A DNA stretch of 64,000 nucleotides from DATFQE01 sp963739085 (GTDB lineage: Bacteria > Actinomycetota > Thermoleophilia > Gaiellales > Gaiellaceae): assembly GCA_963739085.1 (NCBI GenBank), contig CAVTZA010000021.1, forward strand, positions 8,567-72,566, given 5' to 3'. The notes beneath the pieces were generated by a model. The model searched no databases. It was not told the origin of the DNA and saw only the letters and a list, made by a program, of their open reading frames with translations. Of this stretch, positions 41,368 through 49,633 are shown one piece after another. Every line of letters starts with the position of its first letter. The first letter of the stretch is position 1. Both the position numbers and the translations under genes were made by a program.

Positions 41368-42471
41368 ATGACTCGCTTCGTACTTCTCGCGCTCGCTCTC
41401 GTCGCCGGAATCGCCGCCGGCTCGGCACCCGCCGCGAACACGCACAAGAAGCCACCGACGCTGGAGTTCCGCGGCCAGGCGATCATCCCGACGGGGACGA
41501 CATTTGCAGGCACCCAGGTCGGAGGGCTGTCCGGCATCCAGTACGCCGGCGGCAACACGTTCTTCAGCCTCTCGGACGACCCGAGCCAGTTCGGCCCGGC
41601 CCGCTTCTACAAGCTCCGTGCGGACATCGGCGACGGCCGGCTGACGGCGGGCGACATCACGTTCCTCGACGTGACGACGCTCGAGCAGCCGGACGGGACG
41701 CTCTTCCCGACGGCGAGCCTGGACCCCGAGGGCTTCGCGCTCACGAAGGATCACAAGGTCGTGGTCACGTCCGAGGGATTCGCGACTCGCGGGATCGACC
41801 CGTGGATCCGCCTGTTCCGCATGGACGGCTCGCATTTCGCGTCGCTGCCCGTGCCCGACCAGTTCCTGCTCGGGCCGAACAAGGGCGTGCGCCAGAACCT
41901 CGGCTTCGAGAGCGCCACGATCACGCACGGCGGCCGCTACCTGTTCACGGGCTCCGAGAACGCGCTCGCACAGGACGGGCCGGCCGCGACGCTCACGAAC
42001 GGCAGTCCCTCGCGGCTCCTGCGCTACAAGCTCGGGAAGGGGCGGCCCGACAAGCAGTACGTCTACAACGACGACCCGATCGCAGAGCCGCCCGTTCCGC
42101 CCACGCAGTTCGCCGTCAGCGGGCTCGTGGACATGATCGCGTTGAACAAGCACTCGTTCCTGACGATGGAGCGGTCGTTCTCGGTCGGCGCGCCGGGCAC
42201 CGGCAACAAGATCAAGCTCTACAGGGTCGACCTGCACGGCGCCGACGACGTCAGCCGCTTCAGCAGCATCGCCGGCGTGTTCGGGATCGAGCCCGTCGAC
42301 AAGACGCTGCTGCTCAACCTGGACGTGCTCGGGCTCCCGCTCGACAACGTGGAGGGCATGGCGTTCGGCCCGAAACTCCGCGGCGGGCTCCGCACGCTCC
42401 TGCTCGTGAGCGACAACAACTTCGCGGCCACGCAGTTCACGCAGTTCCTGCTCTTCGCCTACAAGCCGTGA
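41368..42471 (+). CDS. Exported esterase-like activity of phytase family protein
   Basis: 367 residues from ATG 41368 (GGGGAGGTTGAGG upstream) with a signal peptide (MTRFVLLALALVAGIAAGSAPA). The esterase-phytase-like propeller is recognisable: VGGLSGIQYAGGNTFFSLSDD, LDPEGFALTKDHKVVVTSEG, LFTGSENALAQDG, DNVEGMAFGPKLRGGLRTLLLVSDNNF. The family hydrolyses phosphate esters or is structural; no enzymatic proof can be read here. First gene of a tight three-gene unit with a papain-like protease one base downstream. Confidence 0.88.
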   Translation: MTRFVLLALALVAGIAAGSAPAANTHKKPPTLEFRGQAIIPTGTTFAGTQVGGLSGIQYAGGNTFFSLSDDPSQFGPARFYKLRADIGDGRLTAGDITFLDVTTLEQPDGTLFPTASLDPEGFALTKDHKVVVTSEGFATRGIDPWIRLFRMDGSHFASLPVPDQFLLGPNKGVRQNLGFESATITHGGRYLFTGSENALAQDGPAATLTNGSPSRLLRYKLGKGRPDKQYVYNDDPIAEPPVPPTQFAVSGLVDMIALNKHSFLTMERSFSVGAPGTGNKIKLYRVDLHGADDVSRFSSIAGVFGIEPVDKTLLLNLDVLGLPLDNVEGMAFGPKLRGGLRTLLLVSDNNFAATQFTQFLLFAYKP

Positions 42472-42472
42472 G

Positions 42473-43045
42473 ATGGACGGACTGATCGACCGAACGCGGG
42501 TGTCGCTCGCGCCCGCCGCCGAGCGCGACCTCGACGAGGCGGTGCGGGCTGCCCCGCCGACCTGGGCTCGCCTGAACTTCGCCGTCCAGCACCAGCTGCA
42601 GGACCAGTGGTGCTGGGCGGCGGTCTCCACGAGCATCTCCGTGCACTACGGCTCGACGAAGTGGACGCAGTGCTCGGTCGTGAACAAGGAGCTCGGCCAG
42701 AGCACGTGCTGCGCGGACGGTTCGACGAGCGCCTGCGACCAGCCGTGGTACCTCGACCGTGCGCTGAAGCGCGTCGGCGCCTTCAAGAAGGTCGAGAAAG
42801 GGAAGCCCGGCGACCTGAAGAAGGTGCGCAAGGAGATCGACGGCCGGCGGCCGGTCGGCATCCGCATCGGCTGGAGCGGCGGCGGCGGCCACTTCGTCAC
42901 GATCGAGGGCTATCGCAGCGACGACGCCACGATCGCGATCGAGGATCCCTGGTACGGCGCCTCGGACGTCCCGTTCGCGTCGATGGCCGGGAGCTACCAG
43001 GGCACCGGAAGCTGGACGCACACCTACTTCACCAGGAAGCCGTGA
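42473..43045 (+). CDS. Papain-like cysteine protease (AvrRpt2/C39-like)
   Basis: 190 residues, no signal peptide. Catalytic cysteine in QLQDQWCWAAVSTSI (C47), histidine in GGGGHFVTIEGY (H140) and acid in IAIEDPWYG (D158); the layout matches the AvrRpt2-type papain-like family. Several further cysteines (QCSVV, STCCADG, SACDQ) suggest disulphides, odd for a cytosolic protein. Starts one base after the esterase stop and overlaps the next gene by four (GTGA). Substrate unknown; the genomic coupling suggests a shared target or processing of the esterase-like protein. Confidence 0.85.
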   Translation: MDGLIDRTRVSLAPAAERDLDEAVRAAPPTWARLNFAVQHQLQDQWCWAAVSTSISVHYGSTKWTQCSVVNKELGQSTCCADGSTSACDQPWYLDRALKRVGAFKKVEKGKPGDLKKVRKEIDGRRPVGIRIGWSGGGGHFVTIEGYRSDDATIAIEDPWYGASDVPFASMAGSYQGTGSWTHTYFTRKP

Positions 43046-43626
43046 CCCTCCACACCCCCGACCTCCCCGAGCCCGCGCTGCGCGCCATCCAGGCCGGCGT
43101 GGAGCGCCTGGCCGACCGGCCCGAGTACGGCGACCGGGCGCTCGGGGGCGCCGATCCGGCGACCCTCGAGGCGGCGGTACCGCACGACGTCTACACGCTC
43201 GGGCTCGACGCGATCGCCGAGGGCAAAGGCCTCGGATCGGCGGAGCCCGTCGGCCGGCGCGTGCTCGTCATGGAAGGTGAGCGCGCGGTGGCGGCTGCCG
43301 AGCTCACGGACCCCGAGGGCGGCGAGGGCTTCTCGGCCACGGAGGGCCCGTATACCGAGACGACGGCGCAGACCGTGCAGGAGGTCGAAGGCTGGCCGGT
43401 GGTCGCCGACGGCGAGTACGACCTCCGCGTGCTGCGGCTGCCGGCGCTGTACCTGATGGCGCTCTGGTTGAAGGACCGTGACGGCGACGCCGACCTGCTC
43501 GTCCCGCTCGATCCGGCGCCGACGGGCATCGAAGCCGGTCGCGGCTATCCGGCCGACGAGCTCCTTGGGCAACTTCGGGCGCGCGCCCGCGACCTGCTCG
43601 CGGCGGAGGACGACGAGCGCAGCTAG
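43042..43626 (+). CDS. Uncharacterised protein of the esterase/protease operon
   Basis: 194 residues, GTG start overlapping the protease stop. No signal peptide, membrane segment or metal motif. It shows an acidic, alpha/beta composition with LRVLRLPALYLMALWLKDRDGDADLLVPLDP as its most hydrophobic part and a helical C-terminus (YPADELLGQLRARARDLLAAEDDER). Not recognised. The four-base overlap makes a functional tie to the protease likely, for example as inhibitor or chaperone; that is inference. Confidence 0.75.
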   Translation: MTLHTPDLPEPALRAIQAGVERLADRPEYGDRALGGADPATLEAAVPHDVYTLGLDAIAEGKGLGSAEPVGRRVLVMEGERAVAAAELTDPEGGEGFSATEGPYTETTAQTVQEVEGWPVVADGEYDLRVLRLPALYLMALWLKDRDGDADLLVPLDPAPTGIEAGRGYPADELLGQLRARARDLLAAEDDERS

Positions 43627-43696
43627 ACGCATTCCTTGACAGCGGTCACGCGCGCGGCGGAGGCTTCTCGCGCCGTCAGTCAACAGAAGGAGAACC

Positions 43697-44524
43697 ATGA
43701 AAGCTCGATCGACCGCCACGGCGGCGGTCGCCGGCCTCGCGCTCGCAGCCGCGTTGCTGACGATGGCCGCGACCTCGCCGGCGGCTCCGTCGGCGCCGCT
43801 CTACCCCGACATCGTCGAGGAGATCCCGCACCACCTCAACATCCAGAACACGCAGCAGCGCGAGTGGCTGCGGTACAGCACGACGCACATCAATCTCGGC
43901 CAGGGCGGGCTGCAGATCCGGGGCGGCGGCCAGGTGGCGCCGTGCGTGATCGACGGCGTCGCCTTCGACCAGTGCACGCACGCGACGCAGGAGATCCTGG
44001 ACTCGAACGGGACAATCGTCTCGACACACCCCGCCGGCGTGGCGCTCTTCCACCCGGAGCACAACCACTGGCACCAGAACGCGGTCGCCGAATTCAAGAT
44101 CATGAAGGGCGACCCGGAGGACGGCACGGAGATGGCCCACGGGTTCAAGGCAACGTTCTGCCTCGTGGACGTGAAGTTCACGGGCATCACAGGCCAGCAG
44201 AAGAAGGCGGCGCCGCGCACGTACTTCGACTGCAACGAGGCGCTGCAGGGAATCGCCGTCGGCTGGGCCGACCAGTACCACCACTCCACTCCCGACCAGG
44301 AGCTGGACATCACCGGCCTCAAGGCCGGCGTCTACTTCCTCACGCACCTCGCCGACCCCGACGACCACTGGCTCGAAGGCCCGGCCGCGGACTCGCCCGG
44401 CGAGAAGAACAACTTCGCCTGGGTCAAGTTCAAGCTCACGCGCACGGGCGCTAACCCGGAAGTGACCGTGCTCGGGCACTCACCGTGCGAAGGCGTGGCC
44501 TGCGGCTTCGGCGGAAATCCGTAG
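43697..44524 (+). CDS. Exported lysyl oxidase-family protein
   Basis: 275 residues with a signal peptide (AAVAGLALAAALLTMAATSPAAP). Lysyl oxidase-like features: LYPDIVEEIP at the mature start, LRYSTTHINLGQGGLQIRGG, the histidine cluster HPEHNHWHQNAVAEFKI (putative copper ligands) and cysteine pairs (APCVIDG...DQCTH; TFCLVDV...FDCNEA). Eukaryotic homologues oxidise lysine side chains; bacterial ones are largely uncharacterised. Ends in SPCEGVACGFGG, a CxxxxxC possibly forming a disulphide. Terminator follows at 44533. Confidence 0.85.
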   Translation: MKARSTATAAVAGLALAAALLTMAATSPAAPSAPLYPDIVEEIPHHLNIQNTQQREWLRYSTTHINLGQGGLQIRGGGQVAPCVIDGVAFDQCTHATQEILDSNGTIVSTHPAGVALFHPEHNHWHQNAVAEFKIMKGDPEDGTEMAHGFKATFCLVDVKFTGITGQQKKAAPRTYFDCNEALQGIAVGWADQYHHSTPDQELDITGLKAGVYFLTHLADPDDHWLEGPAADSPGEKNNFAWVKFKLTRTGANPEVTVLGHSPCEGVACGFGGNP

Positions 44525-44532
44525 CGACCGGC

Positions 44533-44564
44533 GGCTACCGGGGGCGACCCGCCCCCGGCTAGCC
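44533..44564 (+). terminator. Terminator after the lysyl oxidase-like gene
   Basis: CCGGGGGCG (44538-44546), loop ACC, CGCCCCCGG (44550-44558); extended by GGCTA/TAGCC outer pairs. Nine bases past the stop at 44524. Confidence 0.75.
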
Positions 44565-44579
44565 CCGTAGATTGGGCGC

Positions 44580-45756
44580 GTGCAGACGTTCGGCGTCGAG
44601 GAGCGGCGCGCACGCCTAGGAGCTCGGCACCACCTGGCCGGCTCGGCGAAGGCACAGGATCCCGTCGACGTCGCCGGGCGCCTCAGCGGGCTCCACGGGA
44701 CCGATCCCGCCTCTGTGTTCCTGGCCGCCTCAGCCCGGATGTGCGAGCCCGACTTCGGCGCGATCGAGCGAGCCCTCTACGAGGACCGGGGGCTCGTCCG
44801 CATGCTGGCGATGCGCCGAACGATGTGGGTGTTCCCGATCGAGCTCGCCGGCATCGCGCAGGCCGCGGCCACCGACGCGGTCGCGGCGAGGGAACGCAAG
44901 CGCCTGGAGCAGATGGTCGGCGACGGCGCCATCACGGATGACGTCGACACCTGGCTGGAGGAGGCCGAGCGAGCGACCCTGGCGGCGCTCACGGCGCGGG
45001 GCGAGGCGACGGGAGCGGAGCTCTCGAAGGACGTTCCGCAGCTCCGCGAGCAGTTTCTGTTCGGCGCCGGGACGAAATGGGAGGGCACGCAGTCCGTCAC
45101 TACGCGCATGCTCCTGCTCCTCGCCGCCGAGGGGAAGATCGTGCGCGCCCGGCCGCGCGGCTCGCTGATCAGCAGCCAGTACCGATGGACGCCGCTCGAG
45201 TCCTGGCTGCCCGGCGGACTGCCTCGGTGGGAGCGGGAGCCGGCCCGCGTCGAGCTCGTCCGCCGCTGGCTCTTCGGCGTTCGGGCCGGCCACCGTCGCC
45301 GACGTCAAGTGGTGGACCGGCTGGACGCTCGGCGACACGCGGCGCGCACTGGCCGAGGCCGGTGCGGTGGAGGTCGAGCTCGACGGGGAAGTGGGCATCG
45401 TGCTCCCGGACGACCTCGAGCCGATCGGGCCCGTCGAGCCGTGGATCGCGCTCCTGCCGGCCCTCGATCCCACCGCGATGGGCTGGGCCGGTCGAGCGTG
45501 GTACCTCGGCGAGCATGGGCCGGCTCTCTTCGACCGCTCCGGAAACGTCGGGCCGACGGTGTGGTCGGACGGCCGGATCGTCGGCGGGTGGGCACAGCGA
45601 GCGGATGGCACGGTCGTCTTCCGGCTCCTGGAGGACATCGGCTCGGAGGCCGAGGCCGCCGTCGAGGCCGAGGCAGGACGACTGAGCGAGCAGCTCGGCG
45701 ACACGCGCGTCACGCCGCGCTTCCGGACGCCGCTCGAGCGAGAGCTGGTGGCCTAG
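44580..45756 (+). CDS. Winged-helix AlkZ/YcaQ-like protein (one frameshift)
   Basis: GTG 44580. First frame gives RRARLGARHHLAG, LSGLHGTDPASVFLAASAR, MLAMRRTMWVFP and EGTQSVTTRMLLLLAAEGKIVRARP to about 45280; the next frame continues VADVKWWTGWTLGDTRRALAEAG ... PWIALLPALDPTAMGWAGR ... FRLLEDIGSEAEA to 45756. Joined length is about 390 residues, normal for the HTH_42/AlkZ family, DNA glycosylases for bulky or crosslink lesions. The catalytic QxQ or QxD pair of AlkZ is not evident (DPTAMGW in the expected region), so it is probably one of the uncharacterised DNA-binding paralogues. Confidence 0.75.
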
Positions 45757-45889
45757 ACCGGCTTGGCGCGGTCGACGTCACTGACTGCGAAAACGACATG
45801 CATGCCGCGGTTCTCGCGCGTCGTCGGGCCCGGACCGCAAGACGAATCGCGGAGTTTGACGCGCCCAAGGCTCGGGGAGTTCCCTAGTC

Positions 45890-46180
45890 ATGGCGACTCG
45901 CGTCACCCGGAGAGCCGAGAATCAGGAGCTCTTCCGGATGGGGAACACACGTCTGAACGACATCGTCGATTCACGAGTGCCCGCCGACGCGACGCTGCCG
46001 TTCCTCTGCGAATGCGCGGACGAGGCGTGCAACGCACGGGTGGAGATCGAGCGGTCGCAGTGGCAGGACATCGCCGCCAGAGCACATCACTTCGTCATCG
46101 TCGCCGGCCACCCGCGGATCGAGGGCGAGCTCGTCGTCGGATCGATCGACGGATACGACATCGTCCGCAAGTCGGACTGA
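45890..46180 (+). CDS. Small CECxxxxC protein, paralogue A
   Basis: 96 residues. Pattern: N-terminal helix (RRAENQELFRMGNTRLNDIV), then FLCECADEACNARVEIE with three or four cysteines, a helix (SQWQDIAARAHHFVIVAGHP) and a beta C-terminus (LVVGSIDGYDIVRKSD). Its neighbour 46250-46597 has the same architecture, so the two are tandem paralogues. The cysteine cluster plus a following histidine suggests a small metal site. The 133-base gap before it shows nothing. Unknown function. Confidence 0.7.
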   Translation: MATRVTRRAENQELFRMGNTRLNDIVDSRVPADATLPFLCECADEACNARVEIERSQWQDIAARAHHFVIVAGHPRIEGELVVGSIDGYDIVRKSD

Positions 46181-46249
46181 CTCGCCACCACTTGGCGTCG
46201 TCGAAAAGGCGCGCTACGCTCCGCGCAGCCGGCTCGAGGGGGAAGCAAT

Positions 46250-46597
46250 TTGGGGGGCCCCAGTACAGATAGAAGCGAGCGAGCTGCCCGTAACGAAGCG
46301 GTGTTTCGCCGCGTGAACGAGCGCCTCGAGGAAGTCAACGCGGTCTTCGACTCCATGCTCGAGACGGCCGAGTTCGTCTGCGAGTGCGCAGACATGCGAT
46401 GCGTCGAGCGGATCGAGTTGACCCTGAAGCAATACGAGGCGGTGCGCCGCGATCCGAGGCAATTCATCGTGAAGCCCGGCCACGAGCTGGCGGACGAAGA
46501 GCGCGTGGTCGAGCGACACGACGACGACTACCTGATCGTCGAGAAGATCGGGGAGGCGGGAGAGCGCGCAGCCGACCTCGACCCGCGCTCGGACTAG
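46250..46597 (+). CDS. Small CECxxxxC protein, paralogue B
   Basis: 115 residues from TTG 46250 with GAGGGGGAA 5-8 bases upstream; a GTG further in is possible. Same plan as paralogue A: helix (RNEAVFRRVNERLEEVN), FVCECADMRCVERIELT, then QYEAVRRDPRQFIVKPGHE and a VVERHDDDYLIVEKIG end. Cysteine spacing C-x-C-x4-C is identical in both, and both carry a GH just before the final strand. Confidence 0.68.
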   Translation: MGGPSTDRSERAARNEAVFRRVNERLEEVNAVFDSMLETAEFVCECADMRCVERIELTLKQYEAVRRDPRQFIVKPGHELADEERVVERHDDDYLIVEKIGEAGERAADLDPRSD

Positions 46598-46607
46598 ACC
46601 TCGAGAC

Positions 46608-47036
46608 ATGCCGCAAACGGTCACGCCCTATCTGCTCTACGAGGACACGAACGCCGCGATCGACTGGCTCGTGAAGGCCTTTGGGTTCCGCGAGGTTCTC
46701 CGCTACACCGACGAGGAAAGCGGCACGGCTACGCACGCCGAGCTCGAGCTCGAGGGCGGGACGATCTTCCTCGGCTGGCCCGGAAGTGACTTCCTGAGCC
46801 CGGCGAGGACGGCGGTCACGGTCGGCATCCACGTCTACGTCGCCGACGTCGACGCCCATTACGAAGGCGCGAAAGCGGCCGGCGCGAACGTCACGCGCGA
46901 GCCGCACGAGCCGGGTTACGGCGACCGTCGCTACGACGTGTCGGACCTCGAGGGCCACAGCTGGTTCTTCGCGACCCAGCTCGAGGAGACGGCCCCCGAA
47001 GACTGGGGCGCGACCCGACCAACTAGGGCGCGATGA
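46608..47036 (+). CDS. VOC-family (glyoxalase/bleomycin-resistance-like) protein
   Basis: 142 residues. Two VOC beta-alpha-beta-beta-beta modules: TPYLLYEDTNAAIDWLVKAFGFREV then ELELEGGTIFLGW; IHVYVADVDAHYEGAKAAGANV then YDVSDLEGHSWFFATQL. This is the PhnB/CatA-like branch, in which DPxGHxW-type motifs (here DLEGHSW) are typical. Starts 10 bases past paralogue B. Ligand unknown. Confidence 0.88.
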   Translation: MPQTVTPYLLYEDTNAAIDWLVKAFGFREVLRYTDEESGTATHAELELEGGTIFLGWPGSDFLSPARTAVTVGIHVYVADVDAHYEGAKAAGANVTREPHEPGYGDRRYDVSDLEGHSWFFATQLEETAPEDWGATRPTRAR

Positions 47037-47886
47037 GCTCCGTGCGGAGCTCGTGGCTCTCGCCCGGAAGGGGCGCCTCGTACCAGATCCGGTAGCCGCC
47101 GCCCGGCAGCGGTAGAACGTCGAGGTACCGGACGTGGCTCGCGGGCGCGTCGTTCGTCGCGACGAGCTGCCCCGGCGCGCCGGCCGGCCCGGCGAGACCG
47201 GTCCGCTCGAACCAGTTCTCGTCCTTCGTCGCCCGGCCGTCGTAGGCGGCGCGCCCGTCCGGAAGCACCGCGCTCACCCGGGCACCGCGCGCGTCCCACC
47301 GCCCCGGCCGCGGTGAGAGCGCCGTGCCGTGCCACTGCCACTCGAGCCCGTCGGCGCTCGTGGCGTAGGCAGTGGTCATCCGGTCCTCCTCGTCGGCCGT
47401 GTCGAGCGGGTGACAGCAGATCCACGCTCGCCAGCCACCGTTCGTGCGCTGCACCACGGGATCCTTGACGGCCGTCAGCTCGTCGCCGGGGAAAACCGTC
47501 CGCGGCTCGGCTTCGGCGAAGCCCTCGGGATCGGCAGCCTCGAGCACGTCGATCCACCAGTGCTTGCTGTTCGGGGTCGCAGAACACACGTAGAGGCGCC
47601 AGCCGCCCGTCTCCGTCCGGACGAGCGCGGGCCGCTCCATCGACATCGCGTCAAAGCGGTCCTTGTCGAGCGTGACGATGGTCTCGAGGCTCGTGCCGTC
47701 TTCGGACCTGCCGACGACCGTCGCCGCGTACTGGTTCTCGGTCACGCGGACGCGGTACGCGACCACGAACGAGCCGTCGTCGTCGAGGGCGGCGCTCGAG
47801 GAGCCCGCCCAGTGCTGCGGGCCGTCTCCGGGCGCCGGTGCGGCAAGGGTCCAGCGGCCGGTGCCCGGGAGCGGAAAGTCGCCCAT
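47023..47886 (-). CDS. Five-bladed beta-propeller (glycosyl hydrolase 43/32-like) protein
   Basis: 287 residues, no signal peptide. Short repeated strands (GSFVVAYRVRV, GGWRLYVCSAT, GGWRAWICCHP, GGGYRIWYEAP) space regularly and suggest a five-bladed propeller similar to GH43/62/DUF377 families. MERPALVR and KDPVVQR occupy positions of the acidic residues in those enzymes, but I cannot identify a full catalytic triad. Overlaps the VOC gene by 14 bases at the 3' end. Function unknown. Confidence 0.75.
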   Translation of the reverse strand: MGDFPLPGTGRWTLAAPAPGDGPQHWAGSSSAALDDDGSFVVAYRVRVTENQYAATVVGRSEDGTSLETIVTLDKDRFDAMSMERPALVRTETGGWRLYVCSATPNSKHWWIDVLEAADPEGFAEAEPRTVFPGDELTAVKDPVVQRTNGGWRAWICCHPLDTADEEDRMTTAYATSADGLEWQWHGTALSPRPGRWDARGARVSAVLPDGRAAYDGRATKDENWFERTGLAGPAGAPGQLVATNDAPASHVRYLDVLPLPGGGYRIWYEAPLPGESHELRTELIAP

Positions 47887-47899
47887 CGCGGCAACCTAC

Positions 47900-47929
47900 T
47901 TGACACATACATCGACGTTCATCTATACA
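47900..47929 (+). promoter_or_regulatory. Sigma-70-type promoter of the arsR-arsM operon
   Basis: TTGACA at 47900-47905, 18-base spacer, TATACA at 47924-47929, in an AT-rich gap unusual for this DNA; a second TTGACA begins at 47930. The GTG of arsR is 30 bases downstream. The ATACATCGACGTTCATCTATA stretch is roughly symmetric and probably overlaps the ArsR operator. Confidence 0.7.
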
Positions 47930-47959
47930 TTGACAGCGATCGATTTGACGACCTTGCCC

Positions 47960-48287
47960 GTGATCACCTGCTGTGCACCGCTCGCCACGCCGAGCCTCTC
48001 GGACGACGAGGCGAGCGCGACCGCGACGCTGTTCCGCGCGCTCGGCGACCCGGCGCGCGTGAAGATCGTCAACCTGCTCGCGCGCACCGAGCAAGCCGGT
48101 CTGCGTGTGCGAGTTCGTGCCCGCACTGGAGCTCTCGCAGCCCACCGTGAGCCACCACCTGAAGAAGCTGGTCGAGGCTGGGCTGCTCGAACGCGAGGAG
48201 CGCGGCAAATGGGCGTACTACTCCCTGTCGGACGAGGCACTCGAACGCCTCGCCGCACTCGTCGATTTCAAGGAGGTTGTCGCATGA
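47960..48287 (+). CDS. arsR: ArsR-family arsenite-responsive repressor (one frameshift)
   Basis: GTG 47960 (MITCCAPLATPSLSDDEA). The frame runs to LLARTEQ and, dropping one base near 48093 (CAAG for CAG), continues PVCVCEFVPALELSQPTVSHHLKKLVEAGLL to 48287: 108 residues, full ArsR length. The CVC(E) cysteine pair at the start of the DNA-recognition region is the arsenite site of classical ArsR proteins; CC near the N-terminus may add a third ligand. It overlaps arsM by four bases. The break is almost certainly a sequence error, since both halves are perfectly conserved. Confidence 0.85.
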
Positions 48288-49033
48288 CCACGAGCGCCGA
48301 AGAGCTCAAGGACGAGGTTCGCCGCCGGTACGCGGAGGCTGCGCTCTCGGTCGAGGGGGACAACGCGCGCAGCTGCTGCCCGGACGGCTCGCCGGACGCG
48401 TCGTTCGGCGAAGCGCTCTACGCGGCCGAGCAGCGCGGCGAGCTGCCGCAGAAGGCCGTGCTCGCGAGCCTGGGCTGCGGGAACCCGACGGCGGTCGCCG
48501 AGCTGCGCGAAGGCGAGACCGTGCTCGACCTGGGCTCAGGCGGGGGCATCGACGTGATCCTTTCCGCGAAGCGGGTCGGCCCCACGGGCACCGCTTTCGG
48601 CCTCGACATGACCGACGAGATGCTCGCGCTCGCGCAGCGAAACGCGGCGGAGGCCGGCATCCGGAACGCGATCTTCCTCAAGGGCGAGATGGAGGCCATC
48701 CCGCTGCCGGCCGAGTCGGTCGACGTCGTCATCTCCAACTGCGTCATCAACCTTTCTGTCGACAAGCCCGCGGCGCTCACGGAGATGGCGCGCGTGGTGA
48801 AGCCCGGCGGCCGGATCGGGATCGCGGACGTCGTCGCCGAAGACCACCTGAGCGCGGCCGACCGGGCCGAGCGCGGGTCGCACTGCGGGTGCGTCGCCGG
48901 CGCCCTGTCGGCCGGCGAGTACGAGGCAGGGCTCCGAGCCGCGGGCTTCGAGGACGTGAGCGTGCGCTTCACCCACCGGGTGGCCGACGGGATGCACGGC
49001 GCGATCGTCAGAGCAGTGCGATCCGCTAGCTAA
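48284..49033 (+). CDS. arsM: Arsenite S-adenosylmethionine methyltransferase
   Basis: 249 residues. ArsM signature: SCCPDG at the N-terminus with GEALYAAEQRGELPQKAVLASLGCGNPTA, the SAM motif ETVLDLGSGGGIDV, and the arsenite-binding cysteines in SNCVINLS and GSHCGCVAGAL. It methylates As(III) to volatile or less retained methylarsenicals. Translationally coupled to arsR (ATGA). The operon has no ArsB/ACR3 pump in the window, so methylation seems the main local detoxification route. Confidence 0.95.
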   Translation: MTTSAEELKDEVRRRYAEAALSVEGDNARSCCPDGSPDASFGEALYAAEQRGELPQKAVLASLGCGNPTAVAELREGETVLDLGSGGGIDVILSAKRVGPTGTAFGLDMTDEMLALAQRNAAEAGIRNAIFLKGEMEAIPLPAESVDVVISNCVINLSVDKPAALTEMARVVKPGGRIGIADVVAEDHLSAADRAERGSHCGCVAGALSAGEYEAGLRAAGFEDVSVRFTHRVADGMHGAIVRAVRSAS

Positions 49034-49613
49034 AGCCTTCGAGGATCAGCACGACGGTCCCGAAGATCGCGGCCGCGACCGTGATCGCGGCCACCAGGGG
49101 AATCGGCGGCCCGCCGTGGATCCCGGTCTCGTGTACGGCCGCGTGGCCCTTGCCGCGGGCCAGGAGCCAGCGGTTGACGGGGAAGGCGGCGGCGCCGGCG
49201 ATCACGAGCGCGACGGCCAGGCTGCCCCAGAAGAGAAGATCCGACAGCCCGGCGTCCATCGCGCCCGGGACGAGCAGGATGATCGCGTTGTCGACGAGCT
49301 CCATCGTCGCGATGCTCAGCGTGTCCGACGCGAGCGCGATCGGGATCACCACGGACAGCGCAAGCCCTGCCCGCAGCAGCGGGAGGCTCGTGAGCGTATA
49401 GCCGAACAGGAACGCCAGCACGATCGCGAGGAACACGGTCGGCCAGTTCGACCAGCCGAGCGCTGTGCCGATGATCAAGCCGACGATCTCACCGAGCGCG
49501 CAGCCCGTCAGGCAGTGCAGGGTCGCACTGAGCGCCATCCCGTCGAGCTCGCGCCCGGCGGTCGGCAGCTCGTGATGGTGGTGATGATGCGCGTGCTCGT
49601 GGACCTGGGCCAC
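49026..49613 (-). CDS. DUF4396 membrane protein with N-terminal histidine run
   Basis: 195 residues. A His-rich cytoplasmic start (HEHAHHHHHHE) precedes LHCLTGCALGEIVGLIIGTAL, the hallmark of DUF4396, and about five helices (FLAIVLAFLFGYTLTSL; LVDNAIILLVPGAM; and others). The CxxxC plus the histidines point to metal handling, and it sits convergent with arsM, overlapping its stop by 8 bases. Metal identity unknown. Confidence 0.88.
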   Translation of the reverse strand: MAQVHEHAHHHHHHELPTAGRELDGMALSATLHCLTGCALGEIVGLIIGTALGWSNWPTVFLAIVLAFLFGYTLTSLPLLRAGLALSVVIPIALASDTLSIATMELVDNAIILLVPGAMDAGLSDLLFWGSLAVALVIAGAAAFPVNRWLLARGKGHAAVHETGIHGGPPIPLVAAITVAAAIFGTVVLILEGFS

Positions 49614-49633
49614 GGCTGCGAGACTAGCGAGGC

